A DNA stretch of 64,000 bases from Verticiella sediminum (GTDB lineage: Bacteria; Pseudomonadota; Gammaproteobacteria; Burkholderiales; Burkholderiaceae_B). The notes beneath the pieces were generated by a model. That model was not told the origin of the DNA. It made no database searches and was given only the letters and a program-made list of their open reading frames with translations. The stretch lies in the NCBI RefSeq assembly GCF_007558815.1, contig NZ_VLTJ01000029.1:124001-188000 (forward strand), given 5' to 3'. Below are positions 1 to 8,503 of the stretch, piece by piece (the first letter of the stretch is position 1; each line of letters begins with the position of its first letter). A program made the position numbers and the translations under genes.

Positions 1-303
1 GGCCTGCCGCTGCCGGGCGGCGTGATCGGCCTGGGCCTGCTGCTCGTGCTGCTGGCCAGCGGGCGGCTGGCGCTCGCGAACGTCAAGCGTGGCGCGGAAT
101 GGCTGCTCGCCGACATGCTGCTCTTTTTCGTGCCCGCGGTGCTCGCCGTGCTGGATCACCGGGATTTCTTCGGTCTGCTCGGCCTGAAGATCCTTTTCGT
201 CATCCTCGCCAGCACCACCGCCGTCATGCTCGTCACCGCCTGGGTGGTCGAGCGCTGCCATCGCTGGAGACTGCAACGTGTCCCTGCATCCGGCGTTCGT
301 TGA
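1..303 (+). CDS. LrgA/CidA family membrane protein, 5' end outside window
   Basis: The frame is open from base 1, so the start lies upstream; about 100 residues are visible. The visible part opens with a loop reading LPLPGGVIG, the hallmark of the LrgA/CidA (holin-like) family, followed by three or four hydrophobic helices and a short basic tail. LrgA/CidA proteins sit in the inner membrane with an LrgB/CidB partner and are linked to control of murein hydrolase activity and, in some bacteria, to export of small acids. The next gene encodes that partner and starts 26 bases before this one stops, which supports the call and suggests translational coupling. Confidence 0.85.
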   Translation, partial: GLPLPGGVIGLGLLLVLLASGRLALANVKRGAEWLLADMLLFFVPAVLAVLDHRDFFGLLGLKILFVILASTTAVMLVTAWVVERCHRWRLQRVPASGVR

Positions 304-988
304 AGGGCTGTTCCAGGCGCTCTTCTGGTCCGCGCTCACCATCGGCCTGTACGGCGCGGCCAAGCGCGTCCACCGGCGCTGGCCGCGCTGGTGGCTGATG
401 CCGCTGAGCATCACCCCGCTGCTGGTGGGCCTGGTGCTGTTCGGCATCCATGCGAGCTACCGCGAGTACATCCATGCCACGGGTTGGCTGCTCATTCTGC
501 TCGGCCCGGCCACGGTCGCCTTTGCCGTGCCCATCTACGAGCAGCGCCGGCTCATCCGCGCGCAATGGCCCGTGCTGCTCGTCGGCGTGCTCGCGGGCAG
601 CCTCACCGCCATGGTCTCGAGCTGGGGCTTTGCCACCCTGGCCGGCCTGGACGATACCCTGCGCGTGAGCCTGGTGCCGCGCTCGCTCAGCACGCCCTTT
701 GCCATGGCCGTGTCCGCCGACATCGGCGGCGTGCCCGATCTCACGGCCATCTTCGTCGTGGTCACCGGCATTGCCGGGGCCGTCATTGGCGATATCATGC
801 TCACGCGGCTGCGGCTGGAGTCGGCGATCGCGCGCGGCGCCCTCTTCGGCGTCGGCGCGCACGGCGCCGGCACCGCCCGCGCCCACCAGCTCGGCCGGAC
901 AGAAGGCGCGGTGGCCGGGCTGGTCATGGTGATGGTGGGTTTGGCCAACGTCCTTGCCGCGCCCTTGTTGGCACAATGGCTTAGATAG
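278..988 (+). CDS. LrgB/CidB family membrane protein
   Basis: A 236-residue polytopic protein of the usual LrgB length. It has about seven hydrophobic segments and the family's conserved central region: the run ending RSLSTPFAMAVSADIGG near residues 128-148, and the C-terminal stretch with FGVGAHGAGTARA near 190. The GTG start at 278 is preceded by a GGAGA ribosome site and overlaps the LrgA-type gene, so the two are almost certainly co-translated. The family works with LrgA in membrane-associated control of autolysis or in small-organic-acid export; which role applies here cannot be read from the sequence. Confidence 0.9.
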   Translation: MSLHPAFVEGLFQALFWSALTIGLYGAAKRVHRRWPRWWLMPLSITPLLVGLVLFGIHASYREYIHATGWLLILLGPATVAFAVPIYEQRRLIRAQWPVLLVGVLAGSLTAMVSSWGFATLAGLDDTLRVSLVPRSLSTPFAMAVSADIGGVPDLTAIFVVVTGIAGAVIGDIMLTRLRLESAIARGALFGVGAHGAGTARAHQLGRTEGAVAGLVMVMVGLANVLAAPLLAQWLR

Positions 989-999
989 GAGATCGTCGC

Positions 1000-2058
1000 A
1001 TGCGGCACCCGCGCATGCTGGACACACTCACGGGGCGCTGGGGCGCCGCATGGCGCGATGCCGCAGCGAGTGCCGCGGCCGCGGCCATTGCCTGGCTGCT
1101 CGCGGTCTGGCTGTTCGGCCACCAGCGTCCGGTGTTCGCCGCCGTCACGGCCATCGTGTGCCTGGCGCCCGGCCTGCCCAGCCACGGCAGGCAGGCGGTC
1201 GGCCTGATGCTCGGCGTGGCGACCGGCATCGTCGCCGGCGACCTCGTCCTGCTGCTTCTGCCGCAGGAAGTCCTGCTGCCGCACGGGCTGTCGCTGCTGC
1301 GCGTGGTCTTCGCCACTTTCTTCGCCATCCTGCTCGGCGCCTCCTTCGGCCAGCCTCCGGTCGTGCCGATCCAGGCCGGCGTGTCCGCCATGCTGGTGCT
1401 CGCCATGGGCCCGGAGACCGCCGGCATCGTCCGGCTGGCGGACGTTTCGGTGGGCGTGGGCGTGGGCCTGCTCTTCAGCCAGGTTCTGCTCACCCCCGAT
1501 CCCCTGCAGATCATCGACAAGGCCGCGGACGACTTCCTGCGGCGCATCGAGGACGGCCTGAAGCGCGCCCAGCAGGCGGCCCAACGACAGGACAGCGCCC
1601 AGGCCGACGCCGCGCTCGGCCTCTTCTCCAACGCCCACGCCAGTCTGGCGGCGCTCTCCACCGCCATCGAGAACGCCCGCCACAGCACGCGCTGGTCGGT
1701 GCGCGGACGCCTTTCCGCCCAGCTCGTCGATGCGGCCGTGGCGCGCTACGACCGTGGCGCCACCCGCCTCTTCGCGCGCAGCCTGTTGCTGGCCGAAGCC
1801 CTGAGCCGCGGGCTGGAGAACGCACGCGAGCAGATCCCGGACGGCTTGGCGCAGCGCATCGCCGAACTCGCCCAGCGCTGCGCCGACGTCCTGGCCGGCC
1901 GGCCCGTCGCACCGGGGGAGCCCCTGCCGGCCCGGCTGCCCGACGACCTCTCCTGGCGCCAGGCGCTGGACCACCTGGGCGCCATGGAAGGCTTGCTCGC
2001 CGATCTGGGCCCCATGCAGCCGGCGGGCCAGGGTACATCGACCTTCATCGCCCGCTGA
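1000..2058 (+). CDS. FUSC / aromatic acid exporter family protein
   Basis: A 352-residue protein. The N-terminal half (residues about 20-165) holds six hydrophobic segments and the block FGHQRPVFAAVTAI typical of FUSC/ArAE membrane domains. The C-terminal half is soluble and helical, rich in Ala, Arg and Gln. Such proteins are inner-membrane components that export aromatic or weak acids; the length fits the single-domain class. The ATG at 1000 follows an AGGAG ribosome site, 11 bases after the LrgB stop, so it probably belongs to the same transcript. A role in weak-acid efflux beside LrgAB is inferred. Confidence 0.8.
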   Translation: MRHPRMLDTLTGRWGAAWRDAAASAAAAAIAWLLAVWLFGHQRPVFAAVTAIVCLAPGLPSHGRQAVGLMLGVATGIVAGDLVLLLLPQEVLLPHGLSLLRVVFATFFAILLGASFGQPPVVPIQAGVSAMLVLAMGPETAGIVRLADVSVGVGVGLLFSQVLLTPDPLQIIDKAADDFLRRIEDGLKRAQQAAQRQDSAQADAALGLFSNAHASLAALSTAIENARHSTRWSVRGRLSAQLVDAAVARYDRGATRLFARSLLLAEALSRGLENAREQIPDGLAQRIAELAQRCADVLAGRPVAPGEPLPARLPDDLSWRQALDHLGAMEGLLADLGPMQPAGQGTSTFIAR

Positions 2059-2118
2059 TCCAGGCCGCCGCATGCGTGCGGCTTGGGCGAGGGCCGTACC
2101 TTGCGGTATCGTGCTCCC

Positions 2119-2241
2119 ATGTATATCGCCATCGGGATCGCGCTGGGTGCGGCCATCGGGACGGCGTTGGGCAACCTCGCGCTGGGCATTGCCGTGGGCG
2201 CACTGGTCGGCCTGGCACTGCATTCGATGACGCGGCGCTGA
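2119..2241 (+). CDS. 40-residue glycine-zipper membrane protein
   Basis: An ATG at 2119 opens a 40-codon frame ending TGA at 2241. The product is almost wholly hydrophobic with regular Gly/Ala spacing (GIALGAAIG, then LGNLALGIAVGALVG) and a short basic end (SMTRR plus Cys/Arg region), the pattern of a small glycine-zipper membrane peptide. The upstream bases show no strong ribosome site. It lies between the FUSC gene and the transporter on the same strand. I recognise no specific function; the residue pattern rather than homology supports it being coding. Confidence 0.5.
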   Translation: MYIAIGIALGAAIGTALGNLALGIAVGALVGLALHSMTRR

Positions 2242-2405
2242 GGGCACACCGGCTCGTCGTAGCCGGGTCTGGCCGCGCGCGGGCGTGGCGTCGCGCCGCG
2301 TACGCCCGGGCGACCCACGCGGGTCCGCGTCCGCACCCAGCTTTTTGCAGCGCACGCCATGGCGAGGGCGGAGCTGCCCGCCCATTCCGGATGCACGGAG
2401 GCTTC

Positions 2406-2465
2406 ATGTCCGACACCCTGCACTTGCCGGGCGCCATGTGCGTCCATCGCGAGCCCGCGCCATGA
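2406..2465 (+). CDS. Possible 19-codon leader peptide coupled to the next gene
   Basis: An ATG at 2406 lies five bases behind a strong GGAGG ribosome site (2397-2401) and opens a 19-codon frame (MSDTLHLPGAM and onward). Its TGA overlaps the ATG of the following transporter (ATGA at 2462-2465). The transporter's own start has no good ribosome site, so translation of this short frame may deliver ribosomes to it. There is no signal peptide or motif. It could be a coupling leader rather than a functional peptide, or chance. Confidence 0.35.
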   Translation: MSDTLHLPGAMCVHREPAP

Positions 2466-3793
2466 TCGCGCAGCGGCTCGCCCGGCTGGTCGACCTGCGG
2501 CGCGGCGAGGCATGGCCGGTCGCATGTTCCGTCGGTTTCTTCTTCTGCGTGCTGACCTCGCTGATGATGCTGCGCCCGGCACGCGAAGCGCTGGGCATGC
2601 AGAGCGGGCTGGACGCAGTGCGCTGGCTGTTCGTCGGCACCGCCGTGGCCACCCTGCTGCTGAACCCAGTGTTCGGCTGGCTCGTGAGCCGCCACGCGCG
2701 CATGCGCGTGCTCGTCGCCACGTATGGCTTCTTCGCGCTCAGCCTGCTGGGCTTCTTTGCGCTGCTCGTGGGCGCCCCCGAAGCGGTGGGCCGTGTGAGC
2801 GGGCAGGTGTTCTACGTCTGGTTCAGCGTCTTCAACCTCTTTGCGACCATGGCGTTCTGGGCGCTGATGGCCGACCGCTACACGCTGGAACAGAGCAAGC
2901 GTTTCTTCGCCCTGATCGCCGTCGGCGGCACCCTGGGTGCGATCTTCGGGCCCTGGCTTGCGAGCCTGCTGGCGCGGCCGCTGGGCACGGCGGCCCTGTT
3001 GCCGGTGTCGGCCGCGTTCCTGGCGCTGGCTCTCGTGCTGGCCGGCATCGTCGCACGCACGCAGCCGACAGCGCGCGGCGCCGAGGAGGACGGCGTGCAG
3101 GGCCCGGTACTCGGCGGCTCGGCGTGGCAGGGCGTGCGCGCCGTAATGCGTTCGCCCTATCTGGCCGGCATCGCGGCCTACGTGCTGATCCTCGCCGTCA
3201 TGGCCACGCTGCTCTATTTCACGCGGCTGCAGATGGTCGCGGCGCAAGGCGCGGAGCTGGACATGCGCACAGCGCTGTTCGCCCGCATCGACATGCTCAC
3301 CCAGATCGCCACCCTGGTGATCCAGTTGTTCATCGCCGGACGGCTCATGAAGCGGCTCGGGGTGCCGCTGGCCCTGGCCCTGCTGCCGATCACCACGGCG
3401 CTCGGCTTCATCGGGCTGGCCATCGTCGGCTCCCTGGCCGCGCTGATCGTCGTCGAAGCGGCCTTTCGCGCGGTGCAGCGCGCGATCATGCGGCCGGCCA
3501 GGGAAACTTTGTTCACCGTGCTCGGTCGAGAAGACAAGTACAAGGCCAAGGCTTTCGTCGACACCTTCGTCTATCGGTTCGGGGATGTCGCCGGCGCCCA
3601 GCTCGAAGGCGCGCTGGGCAGGCTGGCCATGGGCCTTGCCGCCGTCACCAGCGTAGCCGTTCCGCTCTGCCTGGTCTGGGCAGCGCTCGCGGTCTGGCTG
3701 GGCCGGCGCCAGTCCCGCCTCGCCGCGCCGCCGGCGCCCGACGCGCAGCGGCACACATCCATCACCTTGACCCAGCCAGGAGGCCAGACATGA
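2462..3793 (+). CDS. 12-TM MFS-like / NTP-NDP exchange transporter family protein
   Basis: A 443-residue protein with about twelve membrane segments. The first helices carry MLRPAREALG and the run WLFVGTAVATLLLNPVFGWL, features I associate with the bacterial MFS-like branch of the ATP:ADP antiporter family. The region MRPARETLFTVLGREDKYKAK (near residue 340) is also conserved there. The start at 2462 was chosen because the sequence before it in frame is Arg/Pro-rich and not membrane-like, and because of the ATGA overlap with a short upstream frame. Many free-living bacteria carry such genes and the substrate is unknown. The stop overlaps the aldo/keto reductase start. Confidence 0.7.
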   Translation: MIAQRLARLVDLRRGEAWPVACSVGFFFCVLTSLMMLRPAREALGMQSGLDAVRWLFVGTAVATLLLNPVFGWLVSRHARMRVLVATYGFFALSLLGFFALLVGAPEAVGRVSGQVFYVWFSVFNLFATMAFWALMADRYTLEQSKRFFALIAVGGTLGAIFGPWLASLLARPLGTAALLPVSAAFLALALVLAGIVARTQPTARGAEEDGVQGPVLGGSAWQGVRAVMRSPYLAGIAAYVLILAVMATLLYFTRLQMVAAQGAELDMRTALFARIDMLTQIATLVIQLFIAGRLMKRLGVPLALALLPITTALGFIGLAIVGSLAALIVVEAAFRAVQRAIMRPARETLFTVLGREDKYKAKAFVDTFVYRFGDVAGAQLEGALGRLAMGLAAVTSVAVPLCLVWAALAVWLGRRQSRLAAPPAPDAQRHTSITLTQPGGQT

Positions 3794-4731
3794 CATCCCG
3801 ACGCGACGCCTGCAAGATCGCGCTCGCCCTGGGCGCCGGCGCAGCCCTCGGCGCAACCCCGCTGCACGCGGCGAGCGCCCGCGCCAGCGAGCTCATCACG
3901 CGCCCGATCCCGCGCACGGGCGAGCGTCTGCCCGCGGTCGGGCTGGGCAGCTCGGCCACGTTCTCCAGCGCCGCCAACACCCAGGATGCCCAGCGCCTGC
4001 GCGAGGTCCTCGAGGCCTTGCTCGCGCAGGGCGGCACGGTGTTCGACACGGCGCCCTCCTACGGCGCCTCCGAAGAGGTGGCCGGCACGCTCGCCCAGCA
4101 GGCCGGCATCGCCGACAAGCTCTTCTGGGCCACCAAACTGAACGTTGCGCAGGGCGGCAAGGCGGACCCGCAGCAGGCACGCGCGCAGATCGAGGAATCC
4201 TTTCGCCGCATCGGGCGGCCCGTCATCGACCTGATCCAGGTCCACAACGTCGCCGACGTCCCCACCCAGTACGCCATCCTCAAGGAACTGCGGGAGGCCG
4301 GGCGCATCCGCTACGCCGGCGTGACCAACACGTTCAGCCGCAACCGCGACACGCTCGTACACGCCATGCAAACCGAGCCGCTGGATTTCATCGGCATCGA
4401 CTACGCCATCGACAACCGGGACATGGAGGAACGCGTACTCCCGCTGGCGGCCGACCGCGGCATTGCCGTGCTTGCCTACGCACCCTTTGGCCGCACCCGG
4501 CTCTGGGACAGGGTGCGCGGGCGCACCATCCCGCCCTGGGCCGCCGAACTGGGCATCGCCTCATGGGCGCAGTTCTTCCTCAAGTTCGTTCTCTCGCATC
4601 CGGTCATCACCTGCGCCACCCCGGCCACGAGCCGGCCCGCCAACGCCATCGACAACCTGGGCGCGATGCGCGGCGAGCTGCCGGATGCGGCAATGCGGGA
4701 GCGGATGGCGCAGCATATCGCCGACCTTTGA
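3790..4731 (+). CDS. Aldo/keto reductase with Tat-type signal
   Basis: A 313-residue NAD(P)H-dependent aldo/keto reductase. The N terminus (MTSRRDACKIALALGAG, then a hydrophobic stretch and Ala-x-Ala) looks like a twin-arginine signal, so the enzyme is probably exported folded with cofactor or is membrane-tethered. The family tetrad is visible: Asp86 and Tyr91 (FDTAPSYG), Lys116 (WATKLN) and His152 (IQVHNV). The start at 3790 has an AGGAGG ribosome site and overlaps the transporter stop (ATGA), so the two are coupled. The substrate is unknown. Confidence 0.85.
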   Translation: MTSRRDACKIALALGAGAALGATPLHAASARASELITRPIPRTGERLPAVGLGSSATFSSAANTQDAQRLREVLEALLAQGGTVFDTAPSYGASEEVAGTLAQQAGIADKLFWATKLNVAQGGKADPQQARAQIEESFRRIGRPVIDLIQVHNVADVPTQYAILKELREAGRIRYAGVTNTFSRNRDTLVHAMQTEPLDFIGIDYAIDNRDMEERVLPLAADRGIAVLAYAPFGRTRLWDRVRGRTIPPWAAELGIASWAQFFLKFVLSHPVITCATPATSRPANAIDNLGAMRGELPDAAMRERMAQHIADL

Positions 4732-4854
4732 GTGCGCATACGGCGGGTCTACCCCCTCTTGCCCGGCCCCCCAGCTCTCGGCCATCGGGCAGGCGCTTCG
4801 CGACCCGCACCCAGGCGTGCGGAAGGGCGTAGCGCGCCGATGCTTCGCCCGGCC

Positions 4855-6270
4855 TCAGGCCTTGGCGACGTGTTCCGCGGCTCTGATGCCGAACACCAGC
4901 CCCTTCATCAGGCCGCCGATATACGTAGCACCCTGTCGCCCTTCCAGACCGGCGGTGTTCGCGCCAGCGGCATAGAGGCCGGCGACTGGAACGCCGCGGG
5001 TCGAGCGTACGCGCGCATGCTCGTCAATCGCGATCCCGCCCATGGTGTAAGTAATGCCCGCGCAGACGGGCGCGGCAAAGTAGGGAGGATGATCGACGGC
5101 CCATGCCTGCCCCGCCGGACGCGAACGCGGCGGGTCGAGTTGCTGGAACTGACCGGAGATGACGGCTTGCCGGTGTGCCGCAATCGTTTCCTGCAGCGCC
5201 TGCGCGGGCAGCCCCGTGCGCGAAGCGAGTTCAGCCAATGTGTCGGCCTGAATGATCGTGCCACCGGCGCGCACCAGATGAGGATTCACCGGAATGCGCG
5301 CGTTCCTGCCTGGCCCCTCCCAGATTGCCGAATCGAAGACAGCCCAGGCCGACAGCGGATCTTCAAGTTTCGCCACCGCATTGGCCAATTGCACGCCGCC
5401 CAGCCCCTCGTCGGCGAATCGCCTGCCGTCGGCGCCTACCATGACGCCCGCCACGCCCAGCTCGTCGAGCTGCGGATACGGCCAGGTTCGGGGGTTGTCG
5501 AACGCATCGCGCGACAGCAGATGGCCGTAGAAGTAGCTGAGATCGGCGATCTCGGCGCCAAACGCCTGCGCCATGCGCAGGCCGTCTCCAACACCGGTTG
5601 CCGCCCCCCTCTGTTTCAGCTTCTCCGGTGCGCCGCTGATGTGCTGGCCAAGCAACGCCAAGTTGCCCTGGAAGCCACCATCGGCCAACACCACCGCCGA
5701 CGCCGGAAGCTGGCTTACGTCACCCTGCCTGCGAATCTCTACACCGACGCATGCGCCAGCGCGCTCCATCAGCGAAACGGCCGCAGCGCCCTGGATGATG
5801 CGCCCACCGCGGGCAAGCAGGTTCCTGGCCAGGAGCCGCAGCGTGTAATCGGCGCCACGCCCGTACCAATCCATGCCGGCCATGATGCGTCGAGGGGGCG
5901 CCATGACCCAGCTTTGCCAGTCGACGGCCAAGCTCATGCGGACGAACTTTACGCCCTGACTTTTGATCCACTCGCCTGCGCGCGCGCTGGTATGGGCCAG
6001 CGCGCGCGTCAGATCCGGGTTGGCTTGATCTTTGGTGGCGGCCCGTACCGCTTCGATCAGCGCTTCGGGACGATCCCTGATATTGCGAAAAGCCACATGC
6101 AGCACGCCACCAGCCAGCCTGCTGTTACACAGATAGCGCTCGTCGGTACCACGCTCGAGCAGTACGACGCGCAGCCCCTGTTCCGCAGCGCGATTGGCGG
6201 CGGCGAGCCCGGCAATCCCGCCACCGACGACGATCAGGTCGAACGCTTGCGTGTCGGGCATGGCATTCAT
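4855..6270 (-). CDS. FAD-dependent dehydrogenase, fumarate reductase/tricarballylate dehydrogenase-like
   Basis: A 471-residue flavoprotein. Residues about 11-25 carry the Rossmann dinucleotide fold (FDLIVVGGGIAGLAAA), with the ribose-binding acidic end LLERG near 40. The C-terminal FAD contact reads YAAGANTAG and then GATYIGGLMKGLVFG. The architecture and length match the succinate dehydrogenase/fumarate reductase flavoprotein superfamily, with TcuA-type tricarballylate dehydrogenase and 3-ketosteroid dehydrogenases as relatives. The start at 6270 was preferred to longer in-frame options because it overlaps (ATGA) the stop of a small membrane protein and precedes the FAD fold directly. It is the last gene of the long catabolic operon and probably introduces a double bond or reduces an enoate. 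Confidence 0.8.
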   Translation of the reverse strand: MNAMPDTQAFDLIVVGGGIAGLAAANRAAEQGLRVVLLERGTDERYLCNSRLAGGVLHVAFRNIRDRPEALIEAVRAATKDQANPDLTRALAHTSARAGEWIKSQGVKFVRMSLAVDWQSWVMAPPRRIMAGMDWYGRGADYTLRLLARNLLARGGRIIQGAAAVSLMERAGACVGVEIRRQGDVSQLPASAVVLADGGFQGNLALLGQHISGAPEKLKQRGAATGVGDGLRMAQAFGAEIADLSYFYGHLLSRDAFDNPRTWPYPQLDELGVAGVMVGADGRRFADEGLGGVQLANAVAKLEDPLSAWAVFDSAIWEGPGRNARIPVNPHLVRAGGTIIQADTLAELASRTGLPAQALQETIAAHRQAVISGQFQQLDPPRSRPAGQAWAVDHPPYFAAPVCAGITYTMGGIAIDEHARVRSTRGVPVAGLYAAGANTAGLEGRQGATYIGGLMKGLVFGIRAAEHVAKA

Positions 6271-6491
6271 TTCGGTAACAGCATTTCCGAGACGACGCGC
6301 ACCAGCTCGACGTAGCTCTTCATGATGAGCAGCAAGACCGCGCTTGAGACAAGCCCCGCCGCCAGCACCAGCCAATGCAGCGATAACAGCTCGAACGCTG
6401 CCCAGGCCCCGATCAACGGCAGGACAGCAACGAGTACTGCGATCGCCGTACCATGCTCGACAAGCAGCTTTATGGTGGGGAACTGTTCCAT
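6267..6491 (-). CDS. Small two-helix membrane protein coupled to flavoprotein
   Basis: A 74-residue protein with two strong hydrophobic helices (about residues 14-32 and 38-57), a soluble N terminus (MEQFPTIKLLVEHG) and a short amphipathic tail ending MLLPK. It has no cysteines, so it is not an Fe-S or thiol redox protein, and no His pair typical of heme anchors is obvious beyond His13 and His39. Its TGA overlaps the ATG of the downstream FAD dehydrogenase, so the two are translated together. A membrane anchor or quinone-side partner for the flavoprotein is an inference from this arrangement; I recognise no named family. Confidence 0.75.
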   Translation of the reverse strand: MEQFPTIKLLVEHGTAIAVLVAVLPLIGAWAAFELLSLHWLVLAAGLVSSAVLLLIMKSYVELVRVVSEMLLPK

Positions 6492-6562
6492 GATTTCGAT
6501 AGCGATCCACAGTGTTTTTTATTAAGCGCGATGCGGCCCTGGCCGGTCCCGGCAGCGGCGTG

Positions 6563-7294
6563 CTAGCCTTTCTCCGCCATGCCGGACAGCAGACTTCCCC
6601 ATCCGGAAAGAGGCGTCGACTGCCCCAGCAATCGCAACGCTGCCCAGATACTGACCTGGTTGGTCGTCAGTACCGGTTTTCCCAACTTGCGCTCCAGCGC
6701 CTCGACACGGCTCATCGCCCACCAGTTTCCGCACGCCAGAAAGACAGCGTCGGCCTCCGATCGGTCCGCCTCGCAGGCCAATGCAAACGCCGTGTCCGGG
6801 CTGAGCCGGCCGACGTCATTGTTGCGCACCACGCCCATGGCCCGTTGACTGACCACCTGGACGCCATTGGCCTGGATGAAGCTGGCCACGGTCTGGTTCA
6901 CCGATTCGCTCCAGGGAGCCGCCAATGCCACGCGCTGAATGTTCAAGACAGCGAACGCCTCAAGCATGGCCGTGGAAGCGGTCGCGGCCGGCTTGCCGGT
7001 GGCATCCTGAATACGTCCCAGAAGTTCCTTGTCATAGCCGAGTCCTTTGCGTGAAGTGGGCGCCGTGGCGGCTAGAAGGATCACGCCGACATCGGCATCG
7101 GCCAATTTCCGGCTTTCCGTCTCCAGCTCTTCGACGATGCGCACCGTTGACTCGGCATCAATCGAATTGAGCGTGAGCCGCGCCGTGTGCAAAGACACAT
7201 CGCGCGGCAGGACATCGGAGAACTCGGGCTCTTGAGTAGAGTTCGACGACGGCAGCAGCAAGCCCAGGCGCCGCGTCCTCAACATATCGGTCAT
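6563..7294 (-). CDS. Asp/Glu racemase superfamily protein, arylmalonate decarboxylase/maleate isomerase-like
   Basis: A 243-residue protein of the length of maleate isomerases and arylmalonate decarboxylase. It begins with RTRRLGLLLPSSNST, the N-terminal strand and anion loop of this fold. The second catalytic cysteine position is kept (FLACGNWW, Cys188), but the first is lost: the matching loop reads LLAATAPTS with no Cys. A lone second cysteine is the pattern of arylmalonate decarboxylase, whereas racemases and maleate isomerases need two. The start at 7294 has an AGGAGA ribosome site. It lies 22 bases after the acyl-CoA dehydrogenase and is presumably cotranscribed with it. Confidence 0.8.
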   Translation of the reverse strand: MTDMLRTRRLGLLLPSSNSTQEPEFSDVLPRDVSLHTARLTLNSIDAESTVRIVEELETESRKLADADVGVILLAATAPTSRKGLGYDKELLGRIQDATGKPAATASTAMLEAFAVLNIQRVALAAPWSESVNQTVASFIQANGVQVVSQRAMGVVRNNDVGRLSPDTAFALACEADRSEADAVFLACGNWWAMSRVEALERKLGKPVLTTNQVSIWAALRLLGQSTPLSGWGSLLSGMAEKG

Positions 7295-7316
7295 GCTATC
7301 TCCTGATGCCGGCGCA

Positions 7317-8495
7317 CTACCGGCCTGCTGTCTTGACAAGAAAGCTGCGGCCTACCAACTGCCGGTGGATCTGGTTCGTGCCCTCCCATATCTGGGTGAT
7401 CTTGGCGTCCCGCATCAGACGCTCCACGCGATAATCCTTGGTATAGCCATATCCGCCGAACAGTTGAACCGCGTCGGTGGCAATGCGCATGGCGAGATCG
7501 GAAGCACGCATTTTCAACATGGAGGACTCATTGCCGATGTGCTCATCGCCTGCTTCTATACGGCTTGCGACATGCCAAAGCCATCTTTCACACATCGCAA
7601 GATCCACCGCCATGTCCGCCACCATGAATTGCACGCCCTGGTTCTCCAGAATGCGCCGTCCGGACTGCACCCGCTCGTTGATGTAATCGACGGCGTCGAA
7701 GAAGGCGGCGCGCGCAATGCCCAACGCGTGCGCCGCCACGCTGGGACGGGATTTGTTTAGAAAGTGAAACAGCATCCGAAGCCCCTCGCCCGGCCTGCCA
7801 AGCAGGTTCGCGGCCGGAATGCGGCAGTTCTCGAACGACAAGGCGGCCGTGGTGGAACTTCGCATGCCCATCTTCTTCTCGGTTCGTATCACGCTGAAAC
7901 CCGGCGTGCCCTTCTCGATCACCGCGATGGAGATCGCGTCCTTGCCCGATCCCAGCGGGCCCCACTTGCCGAACAACACCAAGTAGTCGCACACGTCGCC
8001 GTTGGTGATGAATATCTTGGATCCGTTCACAACGATCCCATCGCCCTCCGGAACGAAGGTCGTTCTCATCCCGGTCGCGTCGGACCCCGCCCAAGGCTCG
8101 GTCAGCGCCAACGCGACCAGCGCGCCATCGGCGATTCCCGGCAGCCATCGCCGCTTCTGCTCCTCGTCGGCGAAATCCACGATCGGGCTGGCTCCGTGAA
8201 AATTCGTCGCCCAGACAATGCCTGTGGAGGCGCATGCTTGACTGATCTCCCGGCAGCACGCGAGATAGGTCGAATACGAGAGTTCGTTGCCACCATAGGC
8301 TTCGGGCACGAACATGGCGTTCAACCCCAGAGCATTGATGTCATTCACGTTGTCCCAGGGGAACTCCTCGCGCTCGTCGTAACCGGCTGCCCTGGGCTGC
8401 AATCGCTCGCTGGCGAGCCGGCGCACGCTCTCGATGACCTGACGCTCTTCTGCCGTGAACTGAATCGTTGCGTCCAGTCGTTCAAGTAGATTCAT
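7317..8495 (-). CDS. Acyl-CoA dehydrogenase
   Basis: A 392-residue FAD-dependent acyl-CoA dehydrogenase of standard single-subunit length. The helical N-terminal domain is followed by the substrate/FAD loop ALTEPWAGSDATGMRT (near residue 135) and the C-terminal helical bundle with QLFGGYGYTKDYRVERLMRDAK. The catalytic base is present as Glu371 in IWEGTNQ. It should form the 2,3-double bond of an acyl-CoA and pass electrons to ETF. It follows the SDR gene by 8 bases and sits beside a ligase, CoA transferase and ring hydrolase, so a cyclic or branched acyl-CoA is a reasonable substrate guess. Confidence 0.9.
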   Translation of the reverse strand: MNLLERLDATIQFTAEERQVIESVRRLASERLQPRAAGYDEREEFPWDNVNDINALGLNAMFVPEAYGGNELSYSTYLACCREISQACASTGIVWATNFHGASPIVDFADEEQKRRWLPGIADGALVALALTEPWAGSDATGMRTTFVPEGDGIVVNGSKIFITNGDVCDYLVLFGKWGPLGSGKDAISIAVIEKGTPGFSVIRTEKKMGMRSSTTAALSFENCRIPAANLLGRPGEGLRMLFHFLNKSRPSVAAHALGIARAAFFDAVDYINERVQSGRRILENQGVQFMVADMAVDLAMCERWLWHVASRIEAGDEHIGNESSMLKMRASDLAMRIATDAVQLFGGYGYTKDYRVERLMRDAKITQIWEGTNQIHRQLVGRSFLVKTAGR

Positions 8496-8503
8496 GAGGT
8501 GTC

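Noticed and set aside
4732-6315. A 527-codon plus-strand frame
   Set aside because: It is the antisense of the flavoprotein gene, is rich in Arg, Gln and His, and has no motif or ribosome site; the minus-strand protein is clearly real.
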